A stretch of DNA of 50,970 nt, taken from Planctomycetaceae bacterium. Its GTDB lineage: Bacteria > Planctomycetota > Planctomycetia > Pirellulales > Pirellulaceae. The stretch lies in assembly GCA_018660825.1 (NCBI GenBank), contig JABJJO010000205.1, positions 1 to 50,970 of the forward strand, read 5' to 3'. Below are positions 36,044 to 44,351 of the stretch, one piece after another; position 1 is the first letter of the stretch; each line of letters opens with the position of its first letter. The notes under the pieces are model-generated. The model was not told the origin of the DNA, made no database searches, and saw nothing but the letters and a program-made list of their open reading frames with translations. Both the position numbers and the translations under genes were made by a program.

Positions 36044-36274
36044 CTAAATACCCATGCAATAAATATTCAATTCTTCGATTGTTCTTTCAACATCCAGTCT
36101 AATGGGTAACCGCGAATCTGAGTAGCGTGGAATTAGCATATAAGGCCTGACGACGCACTTTCCTGTGTGGGGATGAACCGTCGGAACCCCCAGGTCAATT
36201 AGGCACTCAGTTGGTTCTCCAACAGTAAGAAACGTGAGATCGTAAGTCCCCCCCGCGCAAACTGAGCGACTCAC
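36044..36274 (-). CDS. Small coupled ORF between lolD and ilvE, unknown
   Basis: A 76-residue ORF with a GTG start overlapping the lolD stop (GTGA overlap) and ending 9 bp before ilvE. Such overlap is typical of translated operon genes. It has a run of short strands ('TYDLTFLTVGEPTECLIDLGVP') and three Cys-containing sites, no signal peptide or membrane helix. No family recognised. The alternative is a chance open frame of 231 bp; the tight coupling argues against it. Confidence 0.5.
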   Translation of the reverse strand: MSRSVCAGGTYDLTFLTVGEPTECLIDLGVPTVHPHTGKCVVRPYMLIPRYSDSRLPIRLDVERTIEELNIYCMGI

Positions 36275-37044
36275 ATCGTTCGCACTCGACCTTCAACAAG
36301 ATGGACCGTACGATCAGCCTGCTCGGCAATCGCATCGTCATGCGTGACCACTACCACCGTCAAGCCTTGCTCACGATTCAGATCTCGCAATATCTCCATA
36401 ATCTCATCACCCGCTTGCCGATCTAAATTGCCAGTGGGTTCATCTGCCAATAGTAATTGCGGATCTGCAATAAGCGCTCGGGCAATCGCAACACGCTGCA
36501 TTTCACCGCCCGACAACTCACGGGGACGATGCTTCAATCGATGACTCAGACCCACCTTGTCCAACAACTCTATCGCGCGGCGGCGGTTTTTACGCCGTCC
36601 CAGCATATACTTGGTGAAACCATAGCGAATCATCAGCGGCATCAATACATTTTCCAAGGCACTAAGTTCCGGCAGCAAATGATAAAACTGAAATACGATT
36701 CCAATATATCGATTCCTCAGGATGTCACGTGACTTGGCAGGCAAATTATCAATCCGATTTCCTTCGAAGAATATTTCACCGTCATCAGGTTGGTCAAGCG
36801 TCGCTAATAAGTGTAAAAGAGTGCTTTTCCCTGAACCGCTTGTCCCAACAATTGCTTGAAACTCACCTTCCCTAACTTCGAAATCCACTCCTTTTAAAAC
36901 CGGAATTTCAACTTTACCCTTGCGATAACTCTTCGTTAAACCCGTTGCACGCATCACCCGTGGCGCCATTGCCCAATGAAGATGGGGGGATTGCTCGGCA
37001 ACCTTCAATATTTTTGACTGTGGTAATTTATAGGCACTACTCAT
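36271..37044 (-). CDS. lolD: LolD-type ABC transporter ATPase
   Basis: A 257-residue ABC ATPase of the LolD/MacB class. Walker A is GTSGSGKST, the Q-loop lies in 'IGIVFQFYHLLPELSALENV', the signature is LSGGEMQR, Walker B is 'LLLADEPTG', and the H-loop is 'VTHDD'. It would power release of lipoproteins from the inner membrane with the permease at 37037. ATG at 37044 overlaps the permease stop by 8 bp, showing coupling. An internal ATG at 36969 would give the usual 232 residues, so the N-terminus is uncertain. Confidence 0.92.
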   Translation of the reverse strand: MSSAYKLPQSKILKVAEQSPHLHWAMAPRVMRATGLTKSYRKGKVEIPVLKGVDFEVREGEFQAIVGTSGSGKSTLLHLLATLDQPDDGEIFFEGNRIDNLPAKSRDILRNRYIGIVFQFYHLLPELSALENVLMPLMIRYGFTKYMLGRRKNRRRAIELLDKVGLSHRLKHRPRELSGGEMQRVAIARALIADPQLLLADEPTGNLDRQAGDEIMEILRDLNREQGLTVVVVTHDDAIAEQADRTVHLVEGRVRTM

Positions 37045-38692
37045 ACCGCAATGCCTCCACGGGATGAAGCTTGGCGGCTTTGCGAGCGGGCAATACACTG
37101 GCTATTACGGCAATACCGACTGCACCGAGCACAACCCACAGACACGTCAGGGGATTCACGACGACCGGAATCTCGGAAAAATAATAAACCGTTGGGTCAA
37201 ATACCTCTTGGCCAGTTACCTTTTCTATCCAGCTTGCCACAACATTAATTTGGTCAACAAACAGCAACCCCAACGCTAATCCTGCCAGCGACCCAGCGAT
37301 ACCGAGTGATAACCCGTAGCCCAAGAAAATACTCATCACGCCACGACTCGGCGCGCCCAAACTCTTAAGGATTCCAACATCTCGTGTCTTTTCGACGACA
37401 ATCATAAAAAAAGTGGCTAAGATACCAAAGCCAGCGACTGCAATGATCAAGAACAACAAGATATTCAAGATTGTTGTTTCCAACTGCACCGCGGACAACA
37501 GCGGGCCTTGCATGTCGCGCCAAGTTTGAATTTGATAACCGAACTGTTGCAGCGGAAACCGCGCCTGTAGACGATCACGAACCATGTCCAAGTCGGCCCC
37601 TGCCCGCAATTTAATTTGAATAGCAGAAACACTCGCCACACCCGTTTCCGCGGTGATCATGCCTCGCAGATTTTGCAATTTACTCAGCGGCACAAAAGCG
37701 AATGACGAATCGTATTCACTCATCTCACTTTCATAAAAATCAACAATTGTAAATGAGTCGCTCACCGCCTTTGGTGGCTGACCCGTATTGGGGAAAGTGA
37801 TTTTGACATCGTCTCCAGGCAATGCAAAATAATAATCCATCAAATCGCCTTCGACATCGCGACCTCGCAAACTGCAAATGGAAATCCCTAAAACAATTCC
37901 TGTGTGCTGCTCCGTCGCCGCATCAAATGTCAACTGCGGAGCGTTCTCCGTCTGAAACGGTACCGCTGGCAGGCTGCCTTGTTGCCCAACTCCACGAGGA
38001 CCGTTGTCCAGCGGTCCCTGTAATGCTGGCAATTCTTCGATGGAATCGGGCAATGCTGGTAGCTCTGCTGGCGTTTGAGAATCATCCACCAACTCAAATG
38101 GCGGCGATGTTATCAATGCGGCATCATTGGAGGCAACAGCACCGTTTTCGACCTGGTCTGTAATATTCCTTTGTTCCCACTGTGCCGCAACGCGCCGCCG
38201 AGCCCAACCAGCTACGGGGAATTTTTCCTTGCGGCCACGACCGTAATCGTTCTCACGCAATAAGAACTCCATCTGATCTCGATTAAGCGGATGCAGTAAA
38301 TGTTGCTCAAACTCAGAAACGTCAGAATAGGTAGTCGCATCGATGCCAATGAGGTTAATCGGTTGAGTAATCCATTGCCCGCGAATATTGTCGCGAAAAT
38401 TAATCATTGCCGGCACTGAAACTGTGGCCGTCATGGCCACAATCTCATCGCCGGCAACCTTACGGATTTCCTCCATGTGCCACTCAGAATCTGGCAAGCC
38501 GTTGAGATTGTGGCTGCGAACAACGATATCGGAAAGGATTCCGTGCAAACGGTCATGCATTTCAACTGTAAAGCCAGCCATTACGCTGTTGACGACAATG
38601 AGAGTCGCCACGCCTAGCGTTACGCTCACAATCGAGGCCAAGGCAATATAACGGCTCCTCAGATACCGCCATGATAGCAATACTTTGTACAT
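37037..38692 (-). CDS. LolC/LolE-like ABC transporter permease with enlarged periplasmic domain
   Basis: A 551-residue MacB/FtsX-fold permease. One membrane helix lies at about 16-38 and three near 408-430, 455-477 and 515-537, as in LolC/LolE. The 'LPARKAAKLHPVEALRYE' end is the FtsX signature. Family proteins have about 400 residues; the extra length is mostly residues 135-260, a Pro/Leu/Glu-rich insertion with two similar 'ELPAL' units. Coupled to lolD by an 8-bp overlap, so the pair forms one transporter, probably for lipoprotein release. Whether it is homodimeric or needs another permease cannot be told. Confidence 0.88.
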   Translation of the reverse strand: MYKVLLSWRYLRSRYIALASIVSVTLGVATLIVVNSVMAGFTVEMHDRLHGILSDIVVRSHNLNGLPDSEWHMEEIRKVAGDEIVAMTATVSVPAMINFRDNIRGQWITQPINLIGIDATTYSDVSEFEQHLLHPLNRDQMEFLLRENDYGRGRKEKFPVAGWARRRVAAQWEQRNITDQVENGAVASNDAALITSPPFELVDDSQTPAELPALPDSIEELPALQGPLDNGPRGVGQQGSLPAVPFQTENAPQLTFDAATEQHTGIVLGISICSLRGRDVEGDLMDYYFALPGDDVKITFPNTGQPPKAVSDSFTIVDFYESEMSEYDSSFAFVPLSKLQNLRGMITAETGVASVSAIQIKLRAGADLDMVRDRLQARFPLQQFGYQIQTWRDMQGPLLSAVQLETTILNILLFLIIAVAGFGILATFFMIVVEKTRDVGILKSLGAPSRGVMSIFLGYGLSLGIAGSLAGLALGLLFVDQINVVASWIEKVTGQEVFDPTVYYFSEIPVVVNPLTCLWVVLGAVGIAVIASVLPARKAAKLHPVEALRYE

Positions 38693-38799
38693 GCCAATCC
38701 TTTGGCTGGGGCTGGAAACCTCGCGCTAGTGGAAAGTCTCTCACCAATAATGTATTTAAGTTTTTGTGCCGTACGTGACACATAAACGTGCTGGTAATT

Positions 38800-40452
38800 C
38801 TATTGTTCGGGCTGCTCTGGACGCAATAAAGGAAACAGAATTATTTCCCGAATCGACTGGGAATTGGTCAATAACATTACCAACCGGTCAATTCCTACAC
38901 CTAAGCCGCCCGTCGGCGGCATGCCATGACGTAAAGCGCGAATAAAATCCGAGTCCATTTTGGCCATCGAGTCCTCATCCGATAAACCTGCAAGTTGAGT
39001 TTGAAACAACTCTTGCTGCAAATCCGGATCGTTTAATTCGGTGTAAGCGTTTGCGATTTCCATACCGCGAATAAACAACTCGAACCGTTCAGCAATTTCG
39101 GGATTGTCCTTTTTACGTTTAGTCAGCGGGCAAATACTCGCAGGATAATCGATCACGAAGACTGGCCCCACCAAAGAATCCTCAACCTTCTCCTCGAAGA
39201 TCTCATTCTTGATGACATCCAAGTGGCGACCCTCGACTTCGATACCGATTTTCGTCGCATATTTTTTCACAGCTTCTTCGTCACTCGGTTCGATACCCGT
39301 CTGTTCCGTAAACAGTTCGAGATACGTCCGTCGCTGAAATGGCGGAGTAAAATCTACCATGTGTTCACCGTACGGAACGACGTAACCGTTGCCGAGCGCA
39401 TCGAGTGCGTTAACTATCAAGTTTTCCGTCAAATCCATCATGCTGCTATAGTCGCCAAATGCCTGATAAAGCTCAAGCATCGTAAACTCAGGATTATGCT
39501 TCGGACTGATTCCTTCATTGCGATAGACTCGCCCTAATTCATACACACGTTCCATGCCACCAACGATCAAACGCTTTAAATGCAATTCCAAGGCAATTCG
39601 CAAATACAATTCAAGACCCAACGCGTTGTGGTGAGTCATAAAGGGCCGAGCAGCAGCGCCACCGGCGATCGAATGTAATGTTGGCCCCTCGACCTCAGCG
39701 AACCCTGCGGTATTGAGAGTGCTGCGAATCGAAGAAACAATTTTAGTGCGATCTAAGAACCGTTGTCGCACGCCCTCGTTGTACGCCAAGTCAACATAAC
39801 GCCGACGTTGCCGCAATTCGGGGTCCGTCATCCCTACATGCTTGGCCGGAGGTGGCTCGAGCGACTTGGTTAAAAAGTGTAGTTTCTCAGCAAAAATGGT
39901 CAACTCGCCGGTATTGGTAACACCGAGGCGACCGTCGACACCAATGATATCGCCTAAGTCAAACAAACCAGCTAAATCAAAATCCTCATCACCAACTTGC
40001 TTCTTACCAATAAATAATTGGATACTGCCAGACCAATCCTGAATATCAATAAATCGCAATTTCCCTTTATCACGCTGCAGCATAATTCTGCCAGCAGCTC
40101 GAACAGTCGGCCTCACCTCTGCGCCAGGCCCTTGATCACTACGCCATTGCCGCATATTTACGCGTTCTTCGACATCACATTCCAAATCCGGAAGATCTAT
40201 CAGCGTACCGTCTTCCTGCTGAAACTGAATTTCACTAAGGCGATCCCGAATTTCACCTATTAGTTGGCGGTCATCAAATCGGCTGCCCCATGGATCGATA
40301 CCAAGTTTTTGGATCTGCCGTAATTTATCACGGCGGGCAACAACGTGCATTTGTTGATCTTGTTCACTGCTGCCTTGCTCCGAGGCAACATCTGTCGGCT
40401 CAGGTTGCTCGGGCTGATCACTTTGCGATTCGGTCATAGTAGATTTTCGCAT
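38800..40452 (-). CDS. lysS: Lysyl-tRNA synthetase, class II
   Basis: A 550-residue LysRS. The N-terminal OB-fold anticodon-binding domain includes 'RAAGRIMLQRDKGKLRFIDIQD' and the class II motifs follow: motif 2 'VYELGRVYRNEGISPKHNPEFTMLE' and motif 3 'GLGVGIDRLVML'. A Gln/Glu/Pro/Asp-rich N-terminal extension of about 35 residues precedes the OB fold, and about 30 extra residues occur between the first helix and the OB fold, an insertion relative to E. coli LysS. Start ATG with a weak ribosome site. It attaches lysine to tRNA-Lys in the cytoplasm. Confidence 0.97.
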   Translation of the reverse strand: MRKSTMTESQSDQPEQPEPTDVASEQGSSEQDQQMHVVARRDKLRQIQKLGIDPWGSRFDDRQLIGEIRDRLSEIQFQQEDGTLIDLPDLECDVEERVNMRQWRSDQGPGAEVRPTVRAAGRIMLQRDKGKLRFIDIQDWSGSIQLFIGKKQVGDEDFDLAGLFDLGDIIGVDGRLGVTNTGELTIFAEKLHFLTKSLEPPPAKHVGMTDPELRQRRRYVDLAYNEGVRQRFLDRTKIVSSIRSTLNTAGFAEVEGPTLHSIAGGAAARPFMTHHNALGLELYLRIALELHLKRLIVGGMERVYELGRVYRNEGISPKHNPEFTMLELYQAFGDYSSMMDLTENLIVNALDALGNGYVVPYGEHMVDFTPPFQRRTYLELFTEQTGIEPSDEEAVKKYATKIGIEVEGRHLDVIKNEIFEEKVEDSLVGPVFVIDYPASICPLTKRKKDNPEIAERFELFIRGMEIANAYTELNDPDLQQELFQTQLAGLSDEDSMAKMDSDFIRALRHGMPPTGGLGVGIDRLVMLLTNSQSIREIILFPLLRPEQPEQ

Positions 40453-40481
40453 ATCTCGTTGGTTATTTATTAAAACGTCGT

Positions 40482-40510
40482 ATTTTAATGGAATCAGCTT
40501 TGCCTGTAAG
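40482..40510 (-). promoter_or_regulatory. Candidate promoter of lysS
   Basis: On the minus strand CTTACA (40505-40510) and TAAAAT (40482-40487) are 17 bp apart, 30 bp before the lysS start. The -10 matches at five of six positions and the -35 at four. It lies in the 148-bp gap that separates lysS from the divergent kinase gene. Confidence 0.3.
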
Positions 40511-40600
40511 CCCCAATGTAACTAAACGAGCGCCAACTAGGGTAAAATAGATATCGAACAAGATACCACTTTTTTAAAGCGTTACGCCCCCTAAATCCAC

Positions 40601-42790
40601 ATGTCAGACAACCTCACGCAACATCAAACCGATGGCGATCATGACCGATCGCGACAACTGAGTATGCAGTCGACTGATTCGCATGCCGATATTCCTGGCG
40701 TGCAAATTACTCGACTGCTAGGAACCGGTGCCTATGGCGAAGTCTGGGTCGGAATCGATAAAAACACGAACCGACAAGTAGCCGTAAAATTCTTTCACCA
40801 TCAAAGTGGCGTCGACTGGCAACTGCTCAGCAAGGAAGTTGAAAAGCTAGTGTCACTCGCTACCCAGCGGTATGTCGTACAACTTCTAGACGTTGGCTGG
40901 GACGCATCCCCTCCCTACTATGTCATGGAATACCTCGAGGATGGTTCCTTAGATCAATTCATCAAAGCTACTGATTCAATTAGCATCCAGCAAGCCGTCG
41001 AACTTTTCCATGACATTACCACCGGATTAACCCACGCTCACAACAAAGGCATTTTACACTGCGACCTCAAACCGGCCAACATCTTATTAGATGCGGATCG
41101 CCGTCCACGCATAGCAGATTTTGGTCAATCGCGACTTTCCACTGACCAATCTCCTGCTTTGGGAACACTGTTTTTCATGGCACCTGAGCAAGCGGATCTA
41201 GATGCCAGTCCCGATCAACGCTGGGATGTTTATGGACTAGGAGCAATTCTCTATACACTACTTGAAGGTTCTGCCCCCAATCGCAGCGAAACTGACCTCA
41301 AGAAAATTGAAACGTCCGGCGGCCTTAAAAAGCGTCTTAAATCGTACCAAACCACGATTAACAATGCTGGCAACCCCGCAGATTCAATGCTGCGACCTGA
41401 TATTGATCCGCCACTACGGCAAATTATCCGCAAATGCCTTGCCGCCGATCCCCAAGAACGTTTTTCATCGGTCCGAGATATTCTCGACGCGTTGCAGCAC
41501 CGACAAACGACCCGAGACCGCCGACCACTTACAATCCTAGGTATTTTTGGTCCCATTCTCCTGCTCGCAATCATGGCAATCTTTAGCAGCCTGTGGTACC
41601 AGCAAGCAGTTGCTGATGCAGAACTGGCCGTACGCGAACGTGTTTATGAAAGTAATGCTTGGATTTCACGGCACGTTGCACTCAGTGTTAAAGACGAACT
41701 CCGCAACTACTATAACATCGTGGAACAAGAATCCTCCCAAGGAGAATTGCCTAACGTTATTACAACTATCCTCGGTTCCTCTGGGCTGCAAAATATCCAC
41801 GCCGATCGTCAACCGTGGGTGAAATTAACGCCGTCACAAAAAGCATTTAAAGATGACCCGCAACGACTGCCGTTGGATGACGTTCTGAACAGACGAATTC
41901 AACACTACCACCAAGAGTTCGAACTCGACAAAACGAAACCTAAAATTGCAAGTTTATTTATTGTTGGCCCACAAGGCGACATGCTGGGCATTGCATTTAG
42001 CCCCGGTGAAAAACGTGGCCCGCAATCTATCGGCCGCTATTACGGTTATCGCAATTATTTCCACGGAGGTCCCCGAGACCTTGCCCAAGATATTGAGTCC
42101 AGAGCAATCGCGACAATCAGTAATACACATCTGTCCCGTGCCTTTCAAAGTACAACGACGAAAAAATGGAAAATTGCAATTACAACTCCAATCTATAGGC
42201 CCACCAATCAAGCTAGCCAAGCAGATATATCCGAACCATCAAATCACGGGGAACTCATCGGGATTATGGCCGTGACGGTAAACCTCGGTGATTTTTCGTC
42301 TTTAAAAAATGATGATTTAATTGAGAACCATTTCGCAGTATTTATCGACGGTCGAGCGGGATCTGAAACCGGAGGAGGCCAGAGCCGCGGTACGATTCTA
42401 CAACATCCCGCTATGGACGAGCTTGATTCCACTCCTGAAAAACCATTTCAACTTTCGGCAAAACAATTCAGAGGCTTGCTGCAGAAAAAAGAGTCGCTTT
42501 ACAGAGATCCCGTTGGTGAAGCCGGAATAGAAAAATATCGTGGCAAGTGGATTGCCGCACTCGAACCCGTATTGCTCCCAGACGAAACGTCTTCGACATG
42601 GAACAGCGAAAAAAGCCATCTTAAGATTCTGGTACAAGAAAGTTACTTGCAAGCGACTTTACCCATTCGAGAATTAGGACGAAAACTAATCCTCGAGGGT
42701 ATCTTCGCTGCGGCGGTCATCCTGATCGTCGTCAGCGCCCTCTGGTTCTTCGTCATCCGAAAATTTTCGCAACCCGTCGGCAAAGCATAA
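40601..42790 (+). CDS. Membrane Ser/Thr protein kinase with an external sensor domain
   Basis: A 729-residue receptor-like kinase. Residues 35-300 are the kinase: 'GTGAYGEVW', Lys63 (AVKFF), HCD at 153-155 in place of HRD, DFG at 173-175 and APE near 194. It lacks the Arg before the catalytic Asp, so activation-loop control differs from RD kinases. A membrane helix lies at 310-332 and a second near the C-terminus, with about 360 residues between them that look like a double Cache sensor ('IASLFIVGPQGDMLG', 'AITTPIYRP'). The sensor would face the periplasm. It would phosphorylate Ser/Thr on unknown targets. Cache identity is inferred. Confidence 0.88.
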   Translation: MSDNLTQHQTDGDHDRSRQLSMQSTDSHADIPGVQITRLLGTGAYGEVWVGIDKNTNRQVAVKFFHHQSGVDWQLLSKEVEKLVSLATQRYVVQLLDVGWDASPPYYVMEYLEDGSLDQFIKATDSISIQQAVELFHDITTGLTHAHNKGILHCDLKPANILLDADRRPRIADFGQSRLSTDQSPALGTLFFMAPEQADLDASPDQRWDVYGLGAILYTLLEGSAPNRSETDLKKIETSGGLKKRLKSYQTTINNAGNPADSMLRPDIDPPLRQIIRKCLAADPQERFSSVRDILDALQHRQTTRDRRPLTILGIFGPILLLAIMAIFSSLWYQQAVADAELAVRERVYESNAWISRHVALSVKDELRNYYNIVEQESSQGELPNVITTILGSSGLQNIHADRQPWVKLTPSQKAFKDDPQRLPLDDVLNRRIQHYHQEFELDKTKPKIASLFIVGPQGDMLGIAFSPGEKRGPQSIGRYYGYRNYFHGGPRDLAQDIESRAIATISNTHLSRAFQSTTTKKWKIAITTPIYRPTNQASQADISEPSNHGELIGIMAVTVNLGDFSSLKNDDLIENHFAVFIDGRAGSETGGGQSRGTILQHPAMDELDSTPEKPFQLSAKQFRGLLQKKESLYRDPVGEAGIEKYRGKWIAALEPVLLPDETSSTWNSEKSHLKILVQESYLQATLPIRELGRKLILEGIFAAAVILIVVSALWFFVIRKFSQPVGKA

Positions 42791-42813
42791 CATTCGTGCT
42801 AATGAGCGTTAAT

Positions 42814-44316
42814 TTATGGTCGCAGGACGTCGCGCATCACGTGCCCATGCACATCCGTCAAACGGCGCTCAATTCCGTTGTGATAGAACGTCAACCGTTT
42901 ATGGTCTAATCCCAACAAATGCAGAATCGTCGCGTGAAAATCATAAACTGTCGATACATTTTCGACGGCCCGATGTCCAAAATCATCCGTTGCGCCATAG
43001 GAAAACGGCGCTTTCACCCCCGCGCCCATCATCCAAGCAGTAAATCCCGAGGGATTATGATCTCGACCACTCGCACCACTCTGAAACGTCGGCATCCTGC
43101 CAAATTCCGTTGTCCAAACCACTAACGTATCCTGCAACAACCCTCGTTGTTTTAGGTCCGTTAGCAATGCCGCTACCGGTTGGTCTAACACGGGACCGTG
43201 TAAACTGTATTGATCCTTCAGTTTCTTATGCCCATCCCAATTACTTGTCCCCTCGCCCCCAGTTTGATACGAACCATTGAAAAGCTGGATAAAGCGAACG
43301 CCCTTTTCCACCAGTCGTCGAGCTAGGATGCAATTCTTAGCAAAACTCGCTCGCAAAGTGTTACTGGTGTCATCAGCCGCATACATCTTTAAAGTAGCGG
43401 CTGTTTCGGTCGAGAGATCACTGATCTGCGGTACCGATAACTGCATGCGAGCGGCCAATTCGTAGCTTGCTATCCGAGCAGCTAATTGGGTGTCTCCTGG
43501 AAAACGAGCTAAATGGCGATCGTTCAACCGCTTTAGAAACTCACGTGTAGCAACGTCTTCACTCTTGGATAAAGAGGTCGGTGGTAACAGATTTCGAATG
43601 GGATTCGAGGCATTGAAGGCAGTACCTTGAAACGTCGCTGGCAAAAACCCAGGTCCCCAATTATTAACGCTCGATTGCGGAGTCCCTCGTGGATCAGGAA
43701 TCGCAACGAATGCTGGCAGCTCGGCCGTCTCACTACCGAGGGCATAGGTTGCCCACGACCCGATACTGGGAAAGCCGTCCAGCGTAAAACCGGTCGACAT
43801 GAAGTTCTCGCCCGGACCATGCGTATTTGTTTTACTTGTTAGGGAATGGATGAACGCCATGTCATCGGCATGTTCACCAATATGATCTACTAAAGTAGAT
43901 ATCATCTTGCCACTCTCACCACGAGGCTTAAACTGCCAAGGGCTACGCGTAATATTCCCTTGTTTACCTTGGAACGTCACAAGGTCGGAAGCTCCTGGTA
44001 GCGACTCCCCGTCACGCTTAATCAACTCGTGCTTATAGTCAAACGTATCTAAATGGCTACAAGCCCCTGCGCAGAAAATCATAATCACATTCTTCGCTGC
44101 CGCTGGAAAATGTGGATCGCGCGAAGCATGCGGGTGCTCGGGATCAATCTGAGGTCGAATCGTCGTCGCGTTTTCTTCTGCGTGTGCTAACAATGAATTG
44201 TCACTCAACAATTTTGTCAGCGCAATGCTACTCAAGCCGAACGCCATATCGCCCAGCGCCGACCGGCGACTCAATAAGTGACGTCCTCGCATTGGCATTT
44301 GCCTGTGATGTTTCAT
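42814..44316 (-). CDS. DUF1501 protein, partner of the PSCyt1/DUF1553 gene
   Basis: A 500-residue DUF1501 protein. The N-terminus has twin arginine (SRRSALGD) and a hydrophobic stretch, consistent with Tat export. Family segments are '[20 protein letters not shown]', '[18 protein letters not shown]' and '[14 protein letters not shown]', then 'GRDHN'. The gene starts 35 bp after the PSCyt1/DUF1549/DUF1553 gene, the standard pairing in planctomycetes. The pair is thought to act on polymers or sulfated compounds, but this is not shown experimentally. The stop is 23 bp from the convergent kinase. Confidence 0.92.
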   Translation of the reverse strand: MKHHRQMPMRGRHLLSRRSALGDMAFGLSSIALTKLLSDNSLLAHAEENATTIRPQIDPEHPHASRDPHFPAAAKNVIMIFCAGACSHLDTFDYKHELIKRDGESLPGASDLVTFQGKQGNITRSPWQFKPRGESGKMISTLVDHIGEHADDMAFIHSLTSKTNTHGPGENFMSTGFTLDGFPSIGSWATYALGSETAELPAFVAIPDPRGTPQSSVNNWGPGFLPATFQGTAFNASNPIRNLLPPTSLSKSEDVATREFLKRLNDRHLARFPGDTQLAARIASYELAARMQLSVPQISDLSTETAATLKMYAADDTSNTLRASFAKNCILARRLVEKGVRFIQLFNGSYQTGGEGTSNWDGHKKLKDQYSLHGPVLDQPVAALLTDLKQRGLLQDTLVVWTTEFGRMPTFQSGASGRDHNPSGFTAWMMGAGVKAPFSYGATDDFGHRAVENVSTVYDFHATILHLLGLDHKRLTFYHNGIERRLTDVHGHVMRDVLRP

Positions 44317-44351
44317 AAATAATACTCGCTTGCTTAGTCGTCTATCTATCT

